Positions 1-8,139 of a stretch of DNA of 52,500 nucleotides are shown here, one piece after another. Where the stretch lies: contig CAZIYJ010000016.1 of the NCBI GenBank assembly GCA_964543475.1, positions 1-52,500 of the forward strand. Reading direction: 5' to 3'. A program made the position numbers and the translations under genes. Each line of letters begins with the position of its first letter. Within the stretch, counting starts at the first letter, position 1. The DNA is from JAYSYM01 sp964543475. Its GTDB lineage: Bacteria; Bdellovibrionota; Bdellovibrionia; Bdellovibrionales; JAMPXM01. Under the pieces are notes generated by a model. The model saw nothing but the letters and a program-made list of their open reading frames with translations, was not told the DNA's origin and did not search any database.

Positions 1-2303
1 CGGGGATCGTCGTTTCTATCTTAGGGATTGTGTTTGGACTCATCGAGTTCACACGCATTAAAAACCTAAAAGCGCATCGCTCGATGCTTGAAGTTTCAAA
101 TTTAATTTATGAAACGTGCAAAACGTATCTCCTTCAACAAGGTAAGTTCCTTATTATCCTCGAGATCTTCATCGGTCTTTGTATCGTTTATTACTTCTAC
201 TTCCTAAGCCACATGCCTGTAGATAAAGTATTGCTGATCCTCATGTGGTCAGTATTTGGTATCTTGGGTTCATTCGGAGTTGCTTGGTTCGGTATCCGAA
301 TCAACACTTACGCAAACTCTCGAACAGCGTTCGCTTCACTTAAAGGTAAGCCTTACGAAGTCATGGACATCCCACTTCGCGCGGGTATGTCGATCGGTGT
401 AGTTCTAATTTGCGTAGAGCTCATCTTGATGATCGTGATCCTTATGTTCGTTGATCGTACGACTGCAGGCGCATGTTTCATCGGTTTCGCAATCGGTGAA
501 TCTCTAGGTGCTTCAGTACTTCGTATTTGCGGCGGTATCTTTACAAAGATCGCTGACATCGCTTCTGACTTAATGAAAATCGTCTTCAACATTAAAGAAG
601 ATGACGCTCGTAACCCAGGTGTTATCGCTGACTGTACTGGTGACAACGCTGGTGACTCAGTCGGACCTACAGCTGACGGTTTCGAAACTTACGGCGTAAC
701 TGGTGTAGCACTTATTACCTTCATCATTCTTGCAGTTGGAACAGTTGTTGATCCGAACGGTCACCACGTTGCAACTCCAGAAGGTTCGATCTTCCAAGCT
801 CGTTTGATCGTATGGCTCTTCGCTATGCGCTTCTTGATGGTGATCACTTCAGTTCTTGCGTACTGGATCAACGGCGCAGTTTCTCGCGCTATCTTCGGTG
901 CGAAAGACAAGTTCAACTTCGAAATTCCTCTTACTTCACTTGTTTGGGTAACATCGCTTCTTTCAATCGCGATCACTTACATTGCAACTTATCTAATGCT
1001 TGCTGATCAAATGCCTGAGTCTCTCTGGTGGCGTTTATCGACAATCATCAGCATGGGTACTTTAGGTGCTGCGATCATTCCTGAATTAACTCGCGTGTTC
1101 ACATCAGCTCACTCAGCTCACGTACAAGAAGTTGTTCGTGCATCTCGTGAAGGTGGCGCATCACTTAACGTTCTTTCAGGTCTCGTTGCGGGTAACTTCT
1201 CAGCATTCTGGAAGGGTTTAACAATCGCTGGTCTTATGCTTGTTGCTTACACTGTAGCAACTCCGGCTGACCAAGCGGCTCAGTTACCAATGATCTTCCC
1301 TGCAGTTTTCGCCTTCGGTTTGTTGGCGTTCGGCTTCTTGGGAATGGGTCCTGTAACAATCGCGGTTGATTCTTACGGTCCAGTAACTGACAACGCGCAA
1401 TCAGTTTTCGAACTTTCTCAGATCGAAACTCTTCCGAACATCGCTGCAGAAGTTCAAAAAGACTTCGGCTTCAAACCTGATTTCAAACGCGGCAAAGAGT
1501 TGCTTGAAGAAAACGATTCAGCTGGAAACACGTTCAAAGCTACTGCAAAGCCAGTTTTGATCGGTACAGCGGTTATCGGTGCAACGACGATGATCTTCTC
1601 GATCATTCTTCTTCTTGGTATTAAACTCGACATGATGGACCCACGAGTTCTTATCGGTCTAATCATGGGTGGCGCAGTTATTTACTGGTTCACAGGTGCT
1701 TCTATGCAGGCTGTAACAACTGGTGCATTCCGCGCTGTTCAGTACATTAAAGAGAACATCAACCTTGAGAGCGGAGCTACTAAAGCTTCAATCAAAGACT
1801 CAAAAGAAGTTGTTCGTATTTGTACGGTTTATGCTCAGAAGGGGATGTTCAACATCTTCATCGTGATCTTCTCGTTCACACTCGCATTTGCATTCTTTGA
1901 TCCAACATTCTTCGCAGCTTACCTAATTTCGATTGCAGCGTTTGGTCTCTTCCAAGCGTTGTTCATGGCGAACGCGGGCGGAGCATGGGATAACGCTAAG
2001 AAAGTTGTGGAAGTTGACCTTAAAGAAAAAGGCACTCCACTTCACGCAGCATGCGTAGTTGGTGACACTGTTGGCGATCCGTTCAAAGACACGTCTTCAG
2101 TAGCACTTAACCCAATCATTAAGTTCACAACGCTCTTCGGTCTATTGGCTGCAGAGATCGCAGTACAAGCTGCTGACATCGCTATCTACGTTGGTGTGTT
2201 GTTCTTCTTGATCGGCTTAGTGTTTGTATGGCGCTCGTTCTACTCTATGCGCATTCAAGTACCAGCTACTGAAAAGGCGACTCGCCCAGCGCACGCGAAC
2301 TAA
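1..2303 (+). CDS. hppA: Membrane-bound proton-translocating pyrophosphatase (5' end cut by window)
   Basis: Integral inner-membrane pump that hydrolyses pyrophosphate and moves H+ (family knowledge). The frame is open to the left edge, so the true start lies outside; at least 766 residues are visible, a normal size. Family signatures are clear: DARNPGVIAD followed by DNAGDSVG (about nt 603-665), GGAWDNAKK (about nt 1978-2004) and GDTVGDPFKDTSS (about nt 2061-2099), the Mg-PPi-binding Asp/Lys clusters, spread among many hydrophobic helices. At nt 1524-1541 the motif GNTFKA carries Lys where K+-dependent enzymes carry Ala, so I infer the K+-independent H+ pump class. One local change is Phe in place of the usual second Thr of GNTTKA. 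A strong terminator follows directly. Confidence 0.96.
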   Translation, partial: GIVVSILGIVFGLIEFTRIKNLKAHRSMLEVSNLIYETCKTYLLQQGKFLIILEIFIGLCIVYYFYFLSHMPVDKVLLILMWSVFGILGSFGVAWFGIRINTYANSRTAFASLKGKPYEVMDIPLRAGMSIGVVLICVELILMIVILMFVDRTTAGACFIGFAIGESLGASVLRICGGIFTKIADIASDLMKIVFNIKEDDARNPGVIADCTGDNAGDSVGPTADGFETYGVTGVALITFIILAVGTVVDPNGHHVATPEGSIFQARLIVWLFAMRFLMVITSVLAYWINGAVSRAIFGAKDKFNFEIPLTSLVWVTSLLSIAITYIATYLMLADQMPESLWWRLSTIISMGTLGAAIIPELTRVFTSAHSAHVQEVVRASREGGASLNVLSGLVAGNFSAFWKGLTIAGLMLVAYTVATPADQAAQLPMIFPAVFAFGLLAFGFLGMGPVTIAVDSYGPVTDNAQSVFELSQIETLPNIAAEVQKDFGFKPDFKRGKELLEENDSAGNTFKATAKPVLIGTAVIGATTMIFSIILLLGIKLDMMDPRVLIGLIMGGAVIYWFTGASMQAVTTGAFRAVQYIKENINLESGATKASIKDSKEVVRICTVYAQKGMFNIFIVIFSFTLAFAFFDPTFFAAYLISIAAFGLFQALFMANAGGAWDNAKKVVEVDLKEKGTPLHAACVVGDTVGDPFKDTSSVALNPIIKFTTLFGLLAAEIAVQAADIAIYVGVLFFLIGLVFVWRSFYSMRIQVPATEKATRPAHAN

Positions 2304-2330
2304 GATCGCTCGCTTAATGTTGAAATGAGA

Positions 2331-2360
2331 AAGCCCGCTCGAAAGAGTGGGCTTTTTTTT
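2331..2360 (+). terminator. Rho-independent terminator after hppA
   Basis: Stem aagcccgctc / gagtgggctt with a gaaa tetraloop (one G-T pair), followed by a run of T. It starts 27 nt after the hppA stop codon. Confidence 0.9.
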
Positions 2361-2505
2361 GGCCCGCGCTTTCCGCGCTGCCGCGGAATTAATCTAGGAA
2401 AGTTAGTTTATCGCGGTAATTACCAATCAGCAGATGTGTCACTCGGCGATTTCCACACCTATAGGTTGGGAAATCGCGGAGTGGTCATTGAGAGCTCAAT
2501 TTGTA

Positions 2506-2534
2506 TTGAACACCCAGTAGGGGGTCCTTATATT
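2506..2534 (+). promoter_or_regulatory. Sigma70-type promoter for the lipoprotein gene at 2556
   Basis: TTGAAC (2506-2511), 17-nt spacer, TATATT (2529-2534). The predicted transcript start, near 2541, lies about 15 nt before the ATG, with gagggg as ribosome binding site. Confidence 0.6.
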
Positions 2535-2555
2535 TCTATTTATGAGGGGCACACA

Positions 2556-3377
2556 ATGAATGCATCATTAATCTTACTTTCTACTTTTGTGATTTGTGTT
2601 GGATGTGCACATCAAGTTTCTAAGGAGACAAGCCCTCGCATTCTGGAAGTGAGCGAGCTACGACGATTAGATCCTCGTTTACGTGAGATAACGAAGATAA
2701 ACAAGAGTGCTTTCGGTGGCCGTCAACTAGAAGAGCACGTCGGTTCCATTACAGTAATCGATGCGCTAGATGAACAAACATCTACGTACGTAAAAAATCA
2801 AAGAGAAGAGTCGCGCCGCCAGGGCAATGACCTAACTTTGTGGAACATACCGGGGTTTCGATTAAGGATTCCTCGCGAAATTGGGCAGCTCAAAGTTTCT
2901 AATGAGGAGGCACGCGTAACGTATGGAGATTTCGATGGCGACGGTAAAGCCGATTGCTACGCAGAATTTGCATCAGCACTCTCCGAAAACAAAACTCGTT
3001 TGCTGAACCTCATTTGGTTTGGCGGAGAGACTTCACCACGCGTTCTCGAAGATTTTCGAATCTTAGAGCCAAAATTTAAAATGAGATTCACGGGAAAAAA
3101 CTTTGAAAAGGCTTTTCCTCCTCTGCCTTTGCAAACTCAATCAAGTGCAATTTTGGCCGAACCAGCATGGCTCGAGGTCTCTGGTTCAGAGAAGAATTTT
3201 ATTTGTTGGCGTCCGATCGCAATCCCGCCGGGAGTTCGGATTGTTGGGAATGCTCAGACTGCAAATCTCGACCGTGCAATTCTCGCGCAAAAAAGCTGCA
3301 ACACAATGCATGCCTTCTTCTATTTATTTTCGGCCGATCGCCAAAGTGCATTTTACGTAGATGCTACTTCTATGTAA
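2556..3377 (+). CDS. Hypothetical lipoprotein with one Ca-binding-like loop
   Basis: Family not recognised. The start at 2556 is chosen over upstream in-frame starts because it follows gaggggcacaca and gives a clean lipoprotein signal: a hydrophobic stretch ending in V-G-C with Cys17 as the lipidated residue. The product has 273 residues. Residues 125-133 read DFDGDGKAD, a DxDxDGxxD loop like those in FG-GAP and dockerin-type repeats, so calcium binding is possible. The rest is mixed alpha/beta with no repeat I can see. It has its own promoter and is convergent with the DUF475 gene, with 23 nt between the stop codons. Location (inner or outer membrane) is not clear. Confidence 0.75.
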   Translation: MNASLILLSTFVICVGCAHQVSKETSPRILEVSELRRLDPRLREITKINKSAFGGRQLEEHVGSITVIDALDEQTSTYVKNQREESRRQGNDLTLWNIPGFRLRIPREIGQLKVSNEEARVTYGDFDGDGKADCYAEFASALSENKTRLLNLIWFGGETSPRVLEDFRILEPKFKMRFTGKNFEKAFPPLPLQTQSSAILAEPAWLEVSGSEKNFICWRPIAIPPGVRIVGNAQTANLDRAILAQKSCNTMHAFFYLFSADRQSAFYVDATSM

Positions 3378-3400
3378 GGCGCCGAAAAGCAGAAGCCGAT

Positions 3401-4447
3401 TTAGTGGCCGGCTGGATGCTTCTTGTTGTGGCGAACTGACGACCAGAATGAGAGTCCGATAAACACAGCACCAATAAGACCTGTGATGACCTCAGGGATG
3501 TGGCTGATCGTGCTAATGAGCATACATGTAGCTAGCGCAAGGATCGCCCAGAAAGCTCCGTGCTCAAGATATCGATATTCAGAGAGAGTCTCTTTTTCGA
3601 CAAGCATGATCGTCATGCTACGAACGAAAAGGGCACCGATACTGAGACCAATCATCATGATGAAGAGATTGTTGGTAAGAGCAAAGGCTCCGATAACTCC
3701 GTCGAATGAAAACGAGGCATCGAGAACTTCAAGGTAAAGGAACATGCCAACGCTCGCTCGTTCGGGATTAAGAGCTGACTTTGTCGGGAGTTTTAAGAAC
3801 GTGCCGATTCCGTCAACTGCGACGAACGTTAGCAAGCCCCACAGGCCCGAAGTGAGGAATGTTGTTCCGTCGCCTTCAGGAAGAATTTTGTAGAACAACA
3901 GTAGAATCAAAACGGTTGCGCCAATCTCGAAAGATTTAAGCCGCCCTATATAAGTCAACGGAGCTTCGATCCTCTTAATCCAGTGAACGTCTTTTTCGTG
4001 GTCAAAGAAGTACTTGAGACCCACCATCAATAAGAAAGTCCCGCCGTAAGCTGAAATCGCTACGTGGGCCGAAGACATGATCCGCTCGTACTCTTGAGGC
4101 TCGCGAATCGCTAGCAAAAGTGCTGACCATGGGTCGATTTGAACGACGATCGAGATAATTGCGAGAGGGAAAATTAATCGCATTCCGAAGACGGCGATCG
4201 CGATACCCCAAGTTAAAAACCGATGTCTCCACTTGGGCGTCATGTCTTTTAGGACAGTGGCGTTGACGACAGCGTTATCGAACGAAAGCGAAACTTCGAG
4301 AACACTTAACACTACGACAATGAACAGCGTTTGAAGAATTCCGTTCATTCCATCAAGGGAATAGCCAAGCGGAATCGCAAGTGCAAAGCCAAGGCCGGTT
4401 AACCAAAAAGAGCTTGAGAAGAACTTTAGCGTGTCACGATTAATCAT
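3401..4447 (-). CDS. DUF475 / TerC-superfamily integral membrane protein
   Basis: A 348-residue polytopic membrane protein. The family is recognised by its two pseudo-repeated acidic helices: LSFDNAVVNATVL near residues 54-66 and SFSFDGVIGAFALTNN near residues 233-248. These resemble the paired acidic motifs of TerC-type proteins, which have been linked to metal (for example Mn2+) export or tellurite resistance. The length is normal for DUF475. The ATG at 4447 follows an aggatg ribosome binding site. The substrate is not deducible. It is transcribed in the same direction as the DUF1328 gene upstream, with a small hairpin in between. Confidence 0.85.
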   Translation of the reverse strand: MINRDTLKFFSSSFWLTGLGFALAIPLGYSLDGMNGILQTLFIVVVLSVLEVSLSFDNAVVNATVLKDMTPKWRHRFLTWGIAIAVFGMRLIFPLAIISIVVQIDPWSALLLAIREPQEYERIMSSAHVAISAYGGTFLLMVGLKYFFDHEKDVHWIKRIEAPLTYIGRLKSFEIGATVLILLLFYKILPEGDGTTFLTSGLWGLLTFVAVDGIGTFLKLPTKSALNPERASVGMFLYLEVLDASFSFDGVIGAFALTNNLFIMMIGLSIGALFVRSMTIMLVEKETLSEYRYLEHGAFWAILALATCMLISTISHIPEVITGLIGAVFIGLSFWSSVRHNKKHPAGH

Positions 4448-4467
4448 GAACGCATCCTAAAGTAAGC

Positions 4468-4482
4468 TGCCCTTTTAGGGCA
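4468..4482 (-). terminator. Short hairpin between DUF1328 and DUF475 genes
   Basis: Perfect 6-bp stem tgccct / agggca with a 3-nt loop. It lies downstream of the DUF1328 stop on the minus strand and is followed by only a weak T-rich stretch. It could be a weak terminator or part of the DUF475 leader. Confidence 0.35.
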
Positions 4483-4556
4483 AGGAGTGACCTGCGATCA
4501 GCGCAAGTTCTCTAGGCGGGCGCTATTGATTTAGGCACACTCCTCGATTTGGCTCT

Positions 4557-4733
4557 TTACCGAGGAAGTCTTCGGCCTGTTGCAAGGCCAGCAATCAGCG
4601 TGACGACAAAGAATACTAAAAAGACATAGAACAAAACCTGCGCGATTCCTGCTGAAGCGCTCGCGACGCCTCCAAAACCGAAAAGTGCAGCTGCGATCGA
4701 AACGACGAAAAAAACTAAAGCCCAATAAAGCAT
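4557..4733 (-). CDS. DUF1328 (YtjA-type) small membrane protein
   Basis: A 58-residue protein with two hydrophobic helices. It begins MLYWALVFFVVSIAAALFGF, continues GGVASASAGIAQVLFYVFLV and ends GLATGRRLPR, which closely fits the DUF1328/YtjA family. The start is secured by a near-perfect taaggagg sequence 4 nt upstream of the ATG. The family is a tiny inner-membrane protein of unknown role, often found among stress-induced genes. Its neighbours here (DUF883, YqjE-like, GlsB-like) are of the same kind. The gene is too short to be picked up by usual ORF length cut-offs. Confidence 0.9.
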   Translation of the reverse strand: MLYWALVFFVVSIAAALFGFGGVASASAGIAQVLFYVFLVFFVVTLIAGLATGRRLPR

Positions 4734-4886
4734 AAGGCCTCCTTACATCTCACTATTGTTAGCGTGAGTGCGTTCACTATTCCCAAACGATTAATGAAGC
4801 CGCGGTATAGAATTAGTCACAACTTTACTTACTTGTGGCTTCCGGGCGTGATTCTACCTAGGTTCAAGTTTTGGAGGACTCACTCA

Positions 4887-5228
4887 ATGGACAAAAACCG
4901 ACCTCATACTTTTGATCAAGCCATCCATCAAATTAACGAAGCGATGGTTGCGCACGGAGCTAGCCTCAAAGACTTACTCCAGACAGACTATTCTAATATT
5001 CGCACTGTGGCCGAAGATTTAGCTCCAAAAGTGGCGCAGCAGTTTAAGGACGCGGCCGCACCTTATATCGATAAGGTCGATCGCCAAGTAAAAGAAAATC
5101 CGTATTTGGTTTTAGGTGGAGTAGCTCTAGGCGCGATGGCTCTCGGCTATTTAATTGGTCGAAGCAAAACTCCACCACCCACAGACTTTACGGGCCTGAC
5201 CTATGGCGACGGCACCGAGCTTGCGTAA
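4887..5228 (+). CDS. DUF883 (ElaB/YqjD-like) membrane-anchored protein
   Basis: A 113-residue protein with a helical charged N-terminal part and a single C-terminal membrane anchor. The segment NPYLVLGGVALGAMALGYLIG (minus its last residues this is the family tail) ends in GYLIGRS, typical of ElaB/YqjD. E. coli members bind ribosomes at the inner membrane in stationary phase (family knowledge). The ATG at 4887 is preferred over upstream codons because of ggagga 9 nt before it. It is followed after 9 nt by a YqjE-like gene, repeating the yqjD-yqjE order of enterobacteria. Confidence 0.85.
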   Translation: MDKNRPHTFDQAIHQINEAMVAHGASLKDLLQTDYSNIRTVAEDLAPKVAQQFKDAAAPYIDKVDRQVKENPYLVLGGVALGAMALGYLIGRSKTPPPTDFTGLTYGDGTELA

Positions 5229-5237
5229 GGAGCACCG

Positions 5238-5792
5238 ATGAAAGCATTTTTTAGTTACCTCTCGTGGCTCTTCTTTGCACGGCCTCTCAAGCGTCAACTT
5301 CGGACGCGCTCACTTCAGGCGCTAGGTCTTTATGTTCAGCTAGTTAAGGGAACGCGTAAGGCATCGATGCTGGGAGTTGCGGCGATCATCGGTCTTTCTT
5401 CGATTACAGTTGGGTTTTTCTTACTCGTTGGCGGTCTTCTATGGCTTGCGAACCTAAACCCTGCGGCCTACCCATGGATTATGGTTGCAGTGGGAGCGCT
5501 TTTAACAATTGCGGGAGTTGCAGGTTCAATCTTTGCGTTCCGCGAAAGACTTTGGATCGACTTGAGTCGCATTAATGATCTGACTCGAACTGCAATCGAA
5601 AAATTTCCGGCAGATGAGCGTAAAGCAAATCCAGCTGTGACAGCAGCGTGGGATGTAGCGACCGAAGCGATGATTCGTGAGCATTCGAAGATGGATATCG
5701 AAATAGAAAGAATTGCGGCTAAAGTTGAGCCGGTGACAACAATTCGAACCGCTCGACCAGCTCCACGTATGGAGCCGGCGTTTCAGCGATAA
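5238..5792 (+). CDS. YqjE-like (phage holin superfamily III / DUF1469-type) membrane protein
   Basis: A 184-residue protein with two strong membrane helices, at about residues 44-70 and 77-103, and a charged helical C-terminus. The ribosome binding site aaggag lies just after the stop of the DUF883 gene, so the two genes form an operon. The assignment to the YqjE-like family rests on size, topology and the conserved pairing with a DUF883 partner rather than on sharp motifs. The function of the family is unknown. The gene is convergent with the next one, with only 3 nt between the stop codons. Confidence 0.6.
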   Translation: MKAFFSYLSWLFFARPLKRQLRTRSLQALGLYVQLVKGTRKASMLGVAAIIGLSSITVGFFLLVGGLLWLANLNPAAYPWIMVAVGALLTIAGVAGSIFAFRERLWIDLSRINDLTRTAIEKFPADERKANPAVTAAWDVATEAMIREHSKMDIEIERIAAKVEPVTTIRTARPAPRMEPAFQR

Positions 5793-5795
5793 TAA

Positions 5796-6440
5796 TTATG
5801 ACGTCTTAAGTACTGACGGGTACGGCCGGGTTTCTACTTCTGCGGCCGCCGCTGGGCGACGAACTTCATTTACAGAAATATCGATTTCGATGTCTGACAA
5901 ATGATCTAAAACTTCGATCGTTTCGCGAAGCGGCCACCAGTCGTACAAGAAAGTATTAATTGGCTTCCACATTGAGTACCAACCCATCAGTAGCAATCCT
6001 TCGTGAGCGAATGTTGGCCAATAGCCTTCAAACCCACGAGTGTTAACCACAAACGAAATATAAGTACACACAAGTAAGAACGACAATCCAATCAAGAGAG
6101 AAATAAAACCTTGGTTGAAGAGCACTCGAAGCTCACGGCGTTTACTTTGAGATTCGTATTCGAAATAACTTCGAATCGCATTCGAAATACTTCCCGGATG
6201 AGATTCAAATTCACCCATGCTTGTGAAGTACAAAGATAACTTCGCTTTCGGCGTAGTTGGGAGCTCTCGATATGAACTCAAAATATAGTGGGCGGCATCG
6301 TCATCAAGATCACGCTCCCTAAAAGGCGCAGGATCTCTTTCATCAAAAAGATGATGAGGCGTCTTTAAGTTAAGCTCAATAACCGGACGCCCTCCGATTG
6401 ACTTAAAACGCTTTGGCAGCGTCAAACGACGTTTGCTCAT
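5796..6440 (-). CDS. Hypothetical membrane protein with cytoplasmic N-domain
   Basis: Family not recognised. The product has 214 residues if translation begins at the ATG at 6440, 8 nt after ggggt; an ATG at 6467 would add nine residues but lacks a ribosome binding site. The N-terminal half is soluble and charged, with ERDLDDDAAHYILSSYREL and LYFTSMGEFESHPGSISNA, followed by a basic stretch (SKRRELRVL) and two membrane helices at about residues 113-130 and 147-165. This suggests a cytoplasmic sensor or adaptor anchored in the inner membrane. It lies among small envelope-stress-type genes, but its role is unknown. Confidence 0.65.
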   Translation of the reverse strand: MSKRRLTLPKRFKSIGGRPVIELNLKTPHHLFDERDPAPFRERDLDDDAAHYILSSYRELPTTPKAKLSLYFTSMGEFESHPGSISNAIRSYFEYESQSKRRELRVLFNQGFISLLIGLSFLLVCTYISFVVNTRGFEGYWPTFAHEGLLLMGWYSMWKPINTFLYDWWPLRETIEVLDHLSDIEIDISVNEVRRPAAAAEVETRPYPSVLKTS

Positions 6441-6599
6441 AAAAATACCCCAGTTGTTCAACAACATTTTTCTACTTACTAGTGGGCGTGAGCCCGAAGC
6501 TGATACAGCGACACGAAATCGCTGATATTCTGATGTATTCAGTATAGCAAAAAGACGACTAAAAAGACAGCGACAGGGCTATTGACTAACTCTGAATTA

Positions 6600-6622
6600 C
6601 CTAAGTATTACTAATACTTAGG
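6600..6622. repeat. 23-bp perfect palindrome (operator-like)
   Basis: Arms cctaagtatt and aatacttagg around act, perfect over 10 bp. It lies about 160 nt upstream of the minus-strand gene that starts at 6440 and about 80 nt downstream of the GlsB-like gene. AT-rich arms without a T-run look more like a protein-binding site than a terminator. Confidence 0.5.
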
Positions 6623-6673
6623 ATGATTTTCTTATCAATCTGAGACATGCTTTAAACCGAGTATAAAGATGAT

Positions 6674-6689
6674 CTAAAAACGTTTTTAG
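6674..6689. repeat. 16-bp perfect palindrome
   Basis: ctaaaaacgtttttag, self-complementary over all 16 bases, lying 14 nt beyond the stop of the GlsB-like gene. On the minus strand it could act as a weak terminator with a T-rich arm, but there is no GC-rich stem. Confidence 0.4.
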
Positions 6690-6702
6690 CAGATGAGTTC
6701 TT

Positions 6703-6966
6703 TTATACGCGACGTTCTCTTCGAGTGAGTGCAAACGGTAAAAATTCTCCGGCACCTACAAGTGCAGCCATTAGCGCGCCTAAATAATAGAACGAATAGG
6801 GGCCAAAGAAATCGGTTTGAGTGATCGTATGAAGAACTCCGCCGATAAGTGCACCAATGACACTTCCTATGACTACAACTTGCCATCGAATCGGAAGCGA
6901 AAGCGCTAGAATGCGAAGAACGATACCTATCATTGCTCCAATTCCGATTAAGACAATCCAAGCCAT
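6703..6966 (-). CDS. GlsB/YeaQ/YmgE-family small membrane protein
   Basis: An 87-residue, almost entirely hydrophobic protein with three membrane helices and glycine-rich patterns such as GSVIGALIGGVLH and GALMAALVGAGE. This is typical of the transglycosylase-associated (GlsB/YeaQ/YmgE) family, a stress-induced inner-membrane protein of unknown biochemical role. The start at 6966 is set by gaggagg 6 nt before the ATG; an upstream in-frame extension lacks one. It is transcribed alone on the minus strand, divergent from the endonuclease/phosphatase-fold gene. Confidence 0.75.
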   Translation of the reverse strand: MAWIVLIGIGAMIGIVLRILALSLPIRWQVVVIGSVIGALIGGVLHTITQTDFFGPYSFYYLGALMAALVGAGEFLPFALTRRERRV

Positions 6967-7107
6967 AGTGAGCCTCCTCTTATGACTGTCTAATATAGCC
7001 TCGACTGGCGTTTCAAACATTGGTTTATAGTCATTGCTTGTTGGAGTGATCTAAACAAATCTCGCAAGGCTTGCGCACGCAGTAGCGTGCTAGTTTAGTT
7101 TGAGTAA

Positions 7108-7815
7108 GTGAACCACGAATCAAAAGAGCTGAAGCTACTCAGCTACAACATTCATAGCTGTTTTGGAGTCGACGGGAAGTATAATCCAAGTCGTGTGGCT
7201 TCTATTATTCAAAACTCTGGGGCGGATCTGGTAGCACTTCAGGAGATCGACTCATCACTTGAAGTGCGTGACGGTTTAAATCAGCTTCAGTACTTGGCTT
7301 ACCGCACGGGTCTTACGCCACTGATGGGCCCGACACTTAAACGTGGATATGGAAGCTATGGTAACGCTCTGTTGAGCCGGTTCCCATTCTCTGCTGTGCG
7401 CGAGATCAATCTCACCTATCGAAAGTTTGAACCACGCGGACTGCTACAGGCAAAAATGCATATCGGGGATAAAGTGGTTTCAGTTTTCAATACTCACTTT
7501 GGTCTCAAGCACTGGGAGCGAAAGTTTCAGAGCCAAAGACTCTGCAGCGAACTTGAAAATGATCTTCACGATTTCGCGCTCATCTTCGGAGACTTCAACG
7601 AGTGGTTCGGCTGGAGTCGTAATTTGAACTGGCTCGAAAAATCTTTTAGTAAATCGCCTCGGGCGCCCACCTATCCTTCACGCTGGCCGAAGTTTGCGCT
7701 TGATAGAATTTTTGCCTCACCTGAAGTGACGTTCCTCGAATCAAAGGTTTTGTTTGACGAGGAGACCAGGTGGGCCTCGGATCATTTGCCGGTGCTTGCG
7801 AAAATTCGTCTTTAG
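7108..7815 (+). CDS. Endonuclease/exonuclease/phosphatase (EEP) fold hydrolase
   Basis: A 235-residue protein starting at GTG. It has the full EEP metal-hydrolase set: Asn14 in LLSYNIHSC, Glu46 in ALQEID, His130 in FNTHFG, Asp162/Asn164 in GDFNEW and the terminal Asp225-His226 in SDHLPV. Members cleave phosphodiester or phosphomonoester bonds in DNA, RNA, phospholipids or inositol phosphates. There is no signal peptide, so it is probably cytoplasmic, and the sequence does not settle the substrate. The small size resembles bacterial exonuclease III relatives of unknown role. The stop overlaps the stop of the next, convergent gene. Confidence 0.88.
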   Translation: MNHESKELKLLSYNIHSCFGVDGKYNPSRVASIIQNSGADLVALQEIDSSLEVRDGLNQLQYLAYRTGLTPLMGPTLKRGYGSYGNALLSRFPFSAVREINLTYRKFEPRGLLQAKMHIGDKVVSVFNTHFGLKHWERKFQSQRLCSELENDLHDFALIFGDFNEWFGWSRNLNWLEKSFSKSPRAPTYPSRWPKFALDRIFASPEVTFLESKVLFDEETRWASDHLPVLAKIRL

Positions 7816-8024
7816 CGACCCGCAGGCTGTGGCTTCGCTTTTTGACTATCGAGCCACGGCTGCTGGGGTGACCCATCCGGGCTATTGTACTGAATCTCTC
7901 CAACCGGAGTTTTGCGATCAGTGACTGATCGCTCGAACTTGCTGGGGCCAAATAAGAGAGTGTAAAGGACTAAGGCAAGTCCGGCTCCGAAAAGAATCAG
8001 AGATAAGCGCATAAATCGTCCCAT
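7812..8024 (-). CDS. Small single-pass membrane protein, unknown
   Basis: A 70-residue protein with one N-terminal membrane helix (MRLSLILFGAGLALVLYTLL) and a short polar tail rich in Gln and Pro. The start at 8024 follows aggggt at a good distance; a longer in-frame start at 8087 has no ribosome binding site. The family is not recognised. The tail would face the periplasm if the basic N-terminus stays inside. It overlaps the convergent EEP-fold gene by 4 nt. Confidence 0.55.
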   Translation of the reverse strand: MGRFMRLSLILFGAGLALVLYTLLFGPSKFERSVTDRKTPVGEIQYNSPDGSPQQPWLDSQKAKPQPAGR

Positions 8025-8139
8025 TAGAAAACCCCTTTTGACCAGTTTGGTCGCAAGTAGATTCCTATTGATGAGCAATTGAGTCATCAGATCGAGGTTT
8101 AGAGATTGTGTGGAAAAGCTGACTACTCGGCGCGACGAA

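Noticed and set aside
4531..4725. Minus-strand 64-residue ORF in the frame beside DUF1328
   Set aside because: Cys/Arg/Phe-rich shadow of the DUF1328 gene, which is in another frame and has a near-perfect ribosome binding site and family match.
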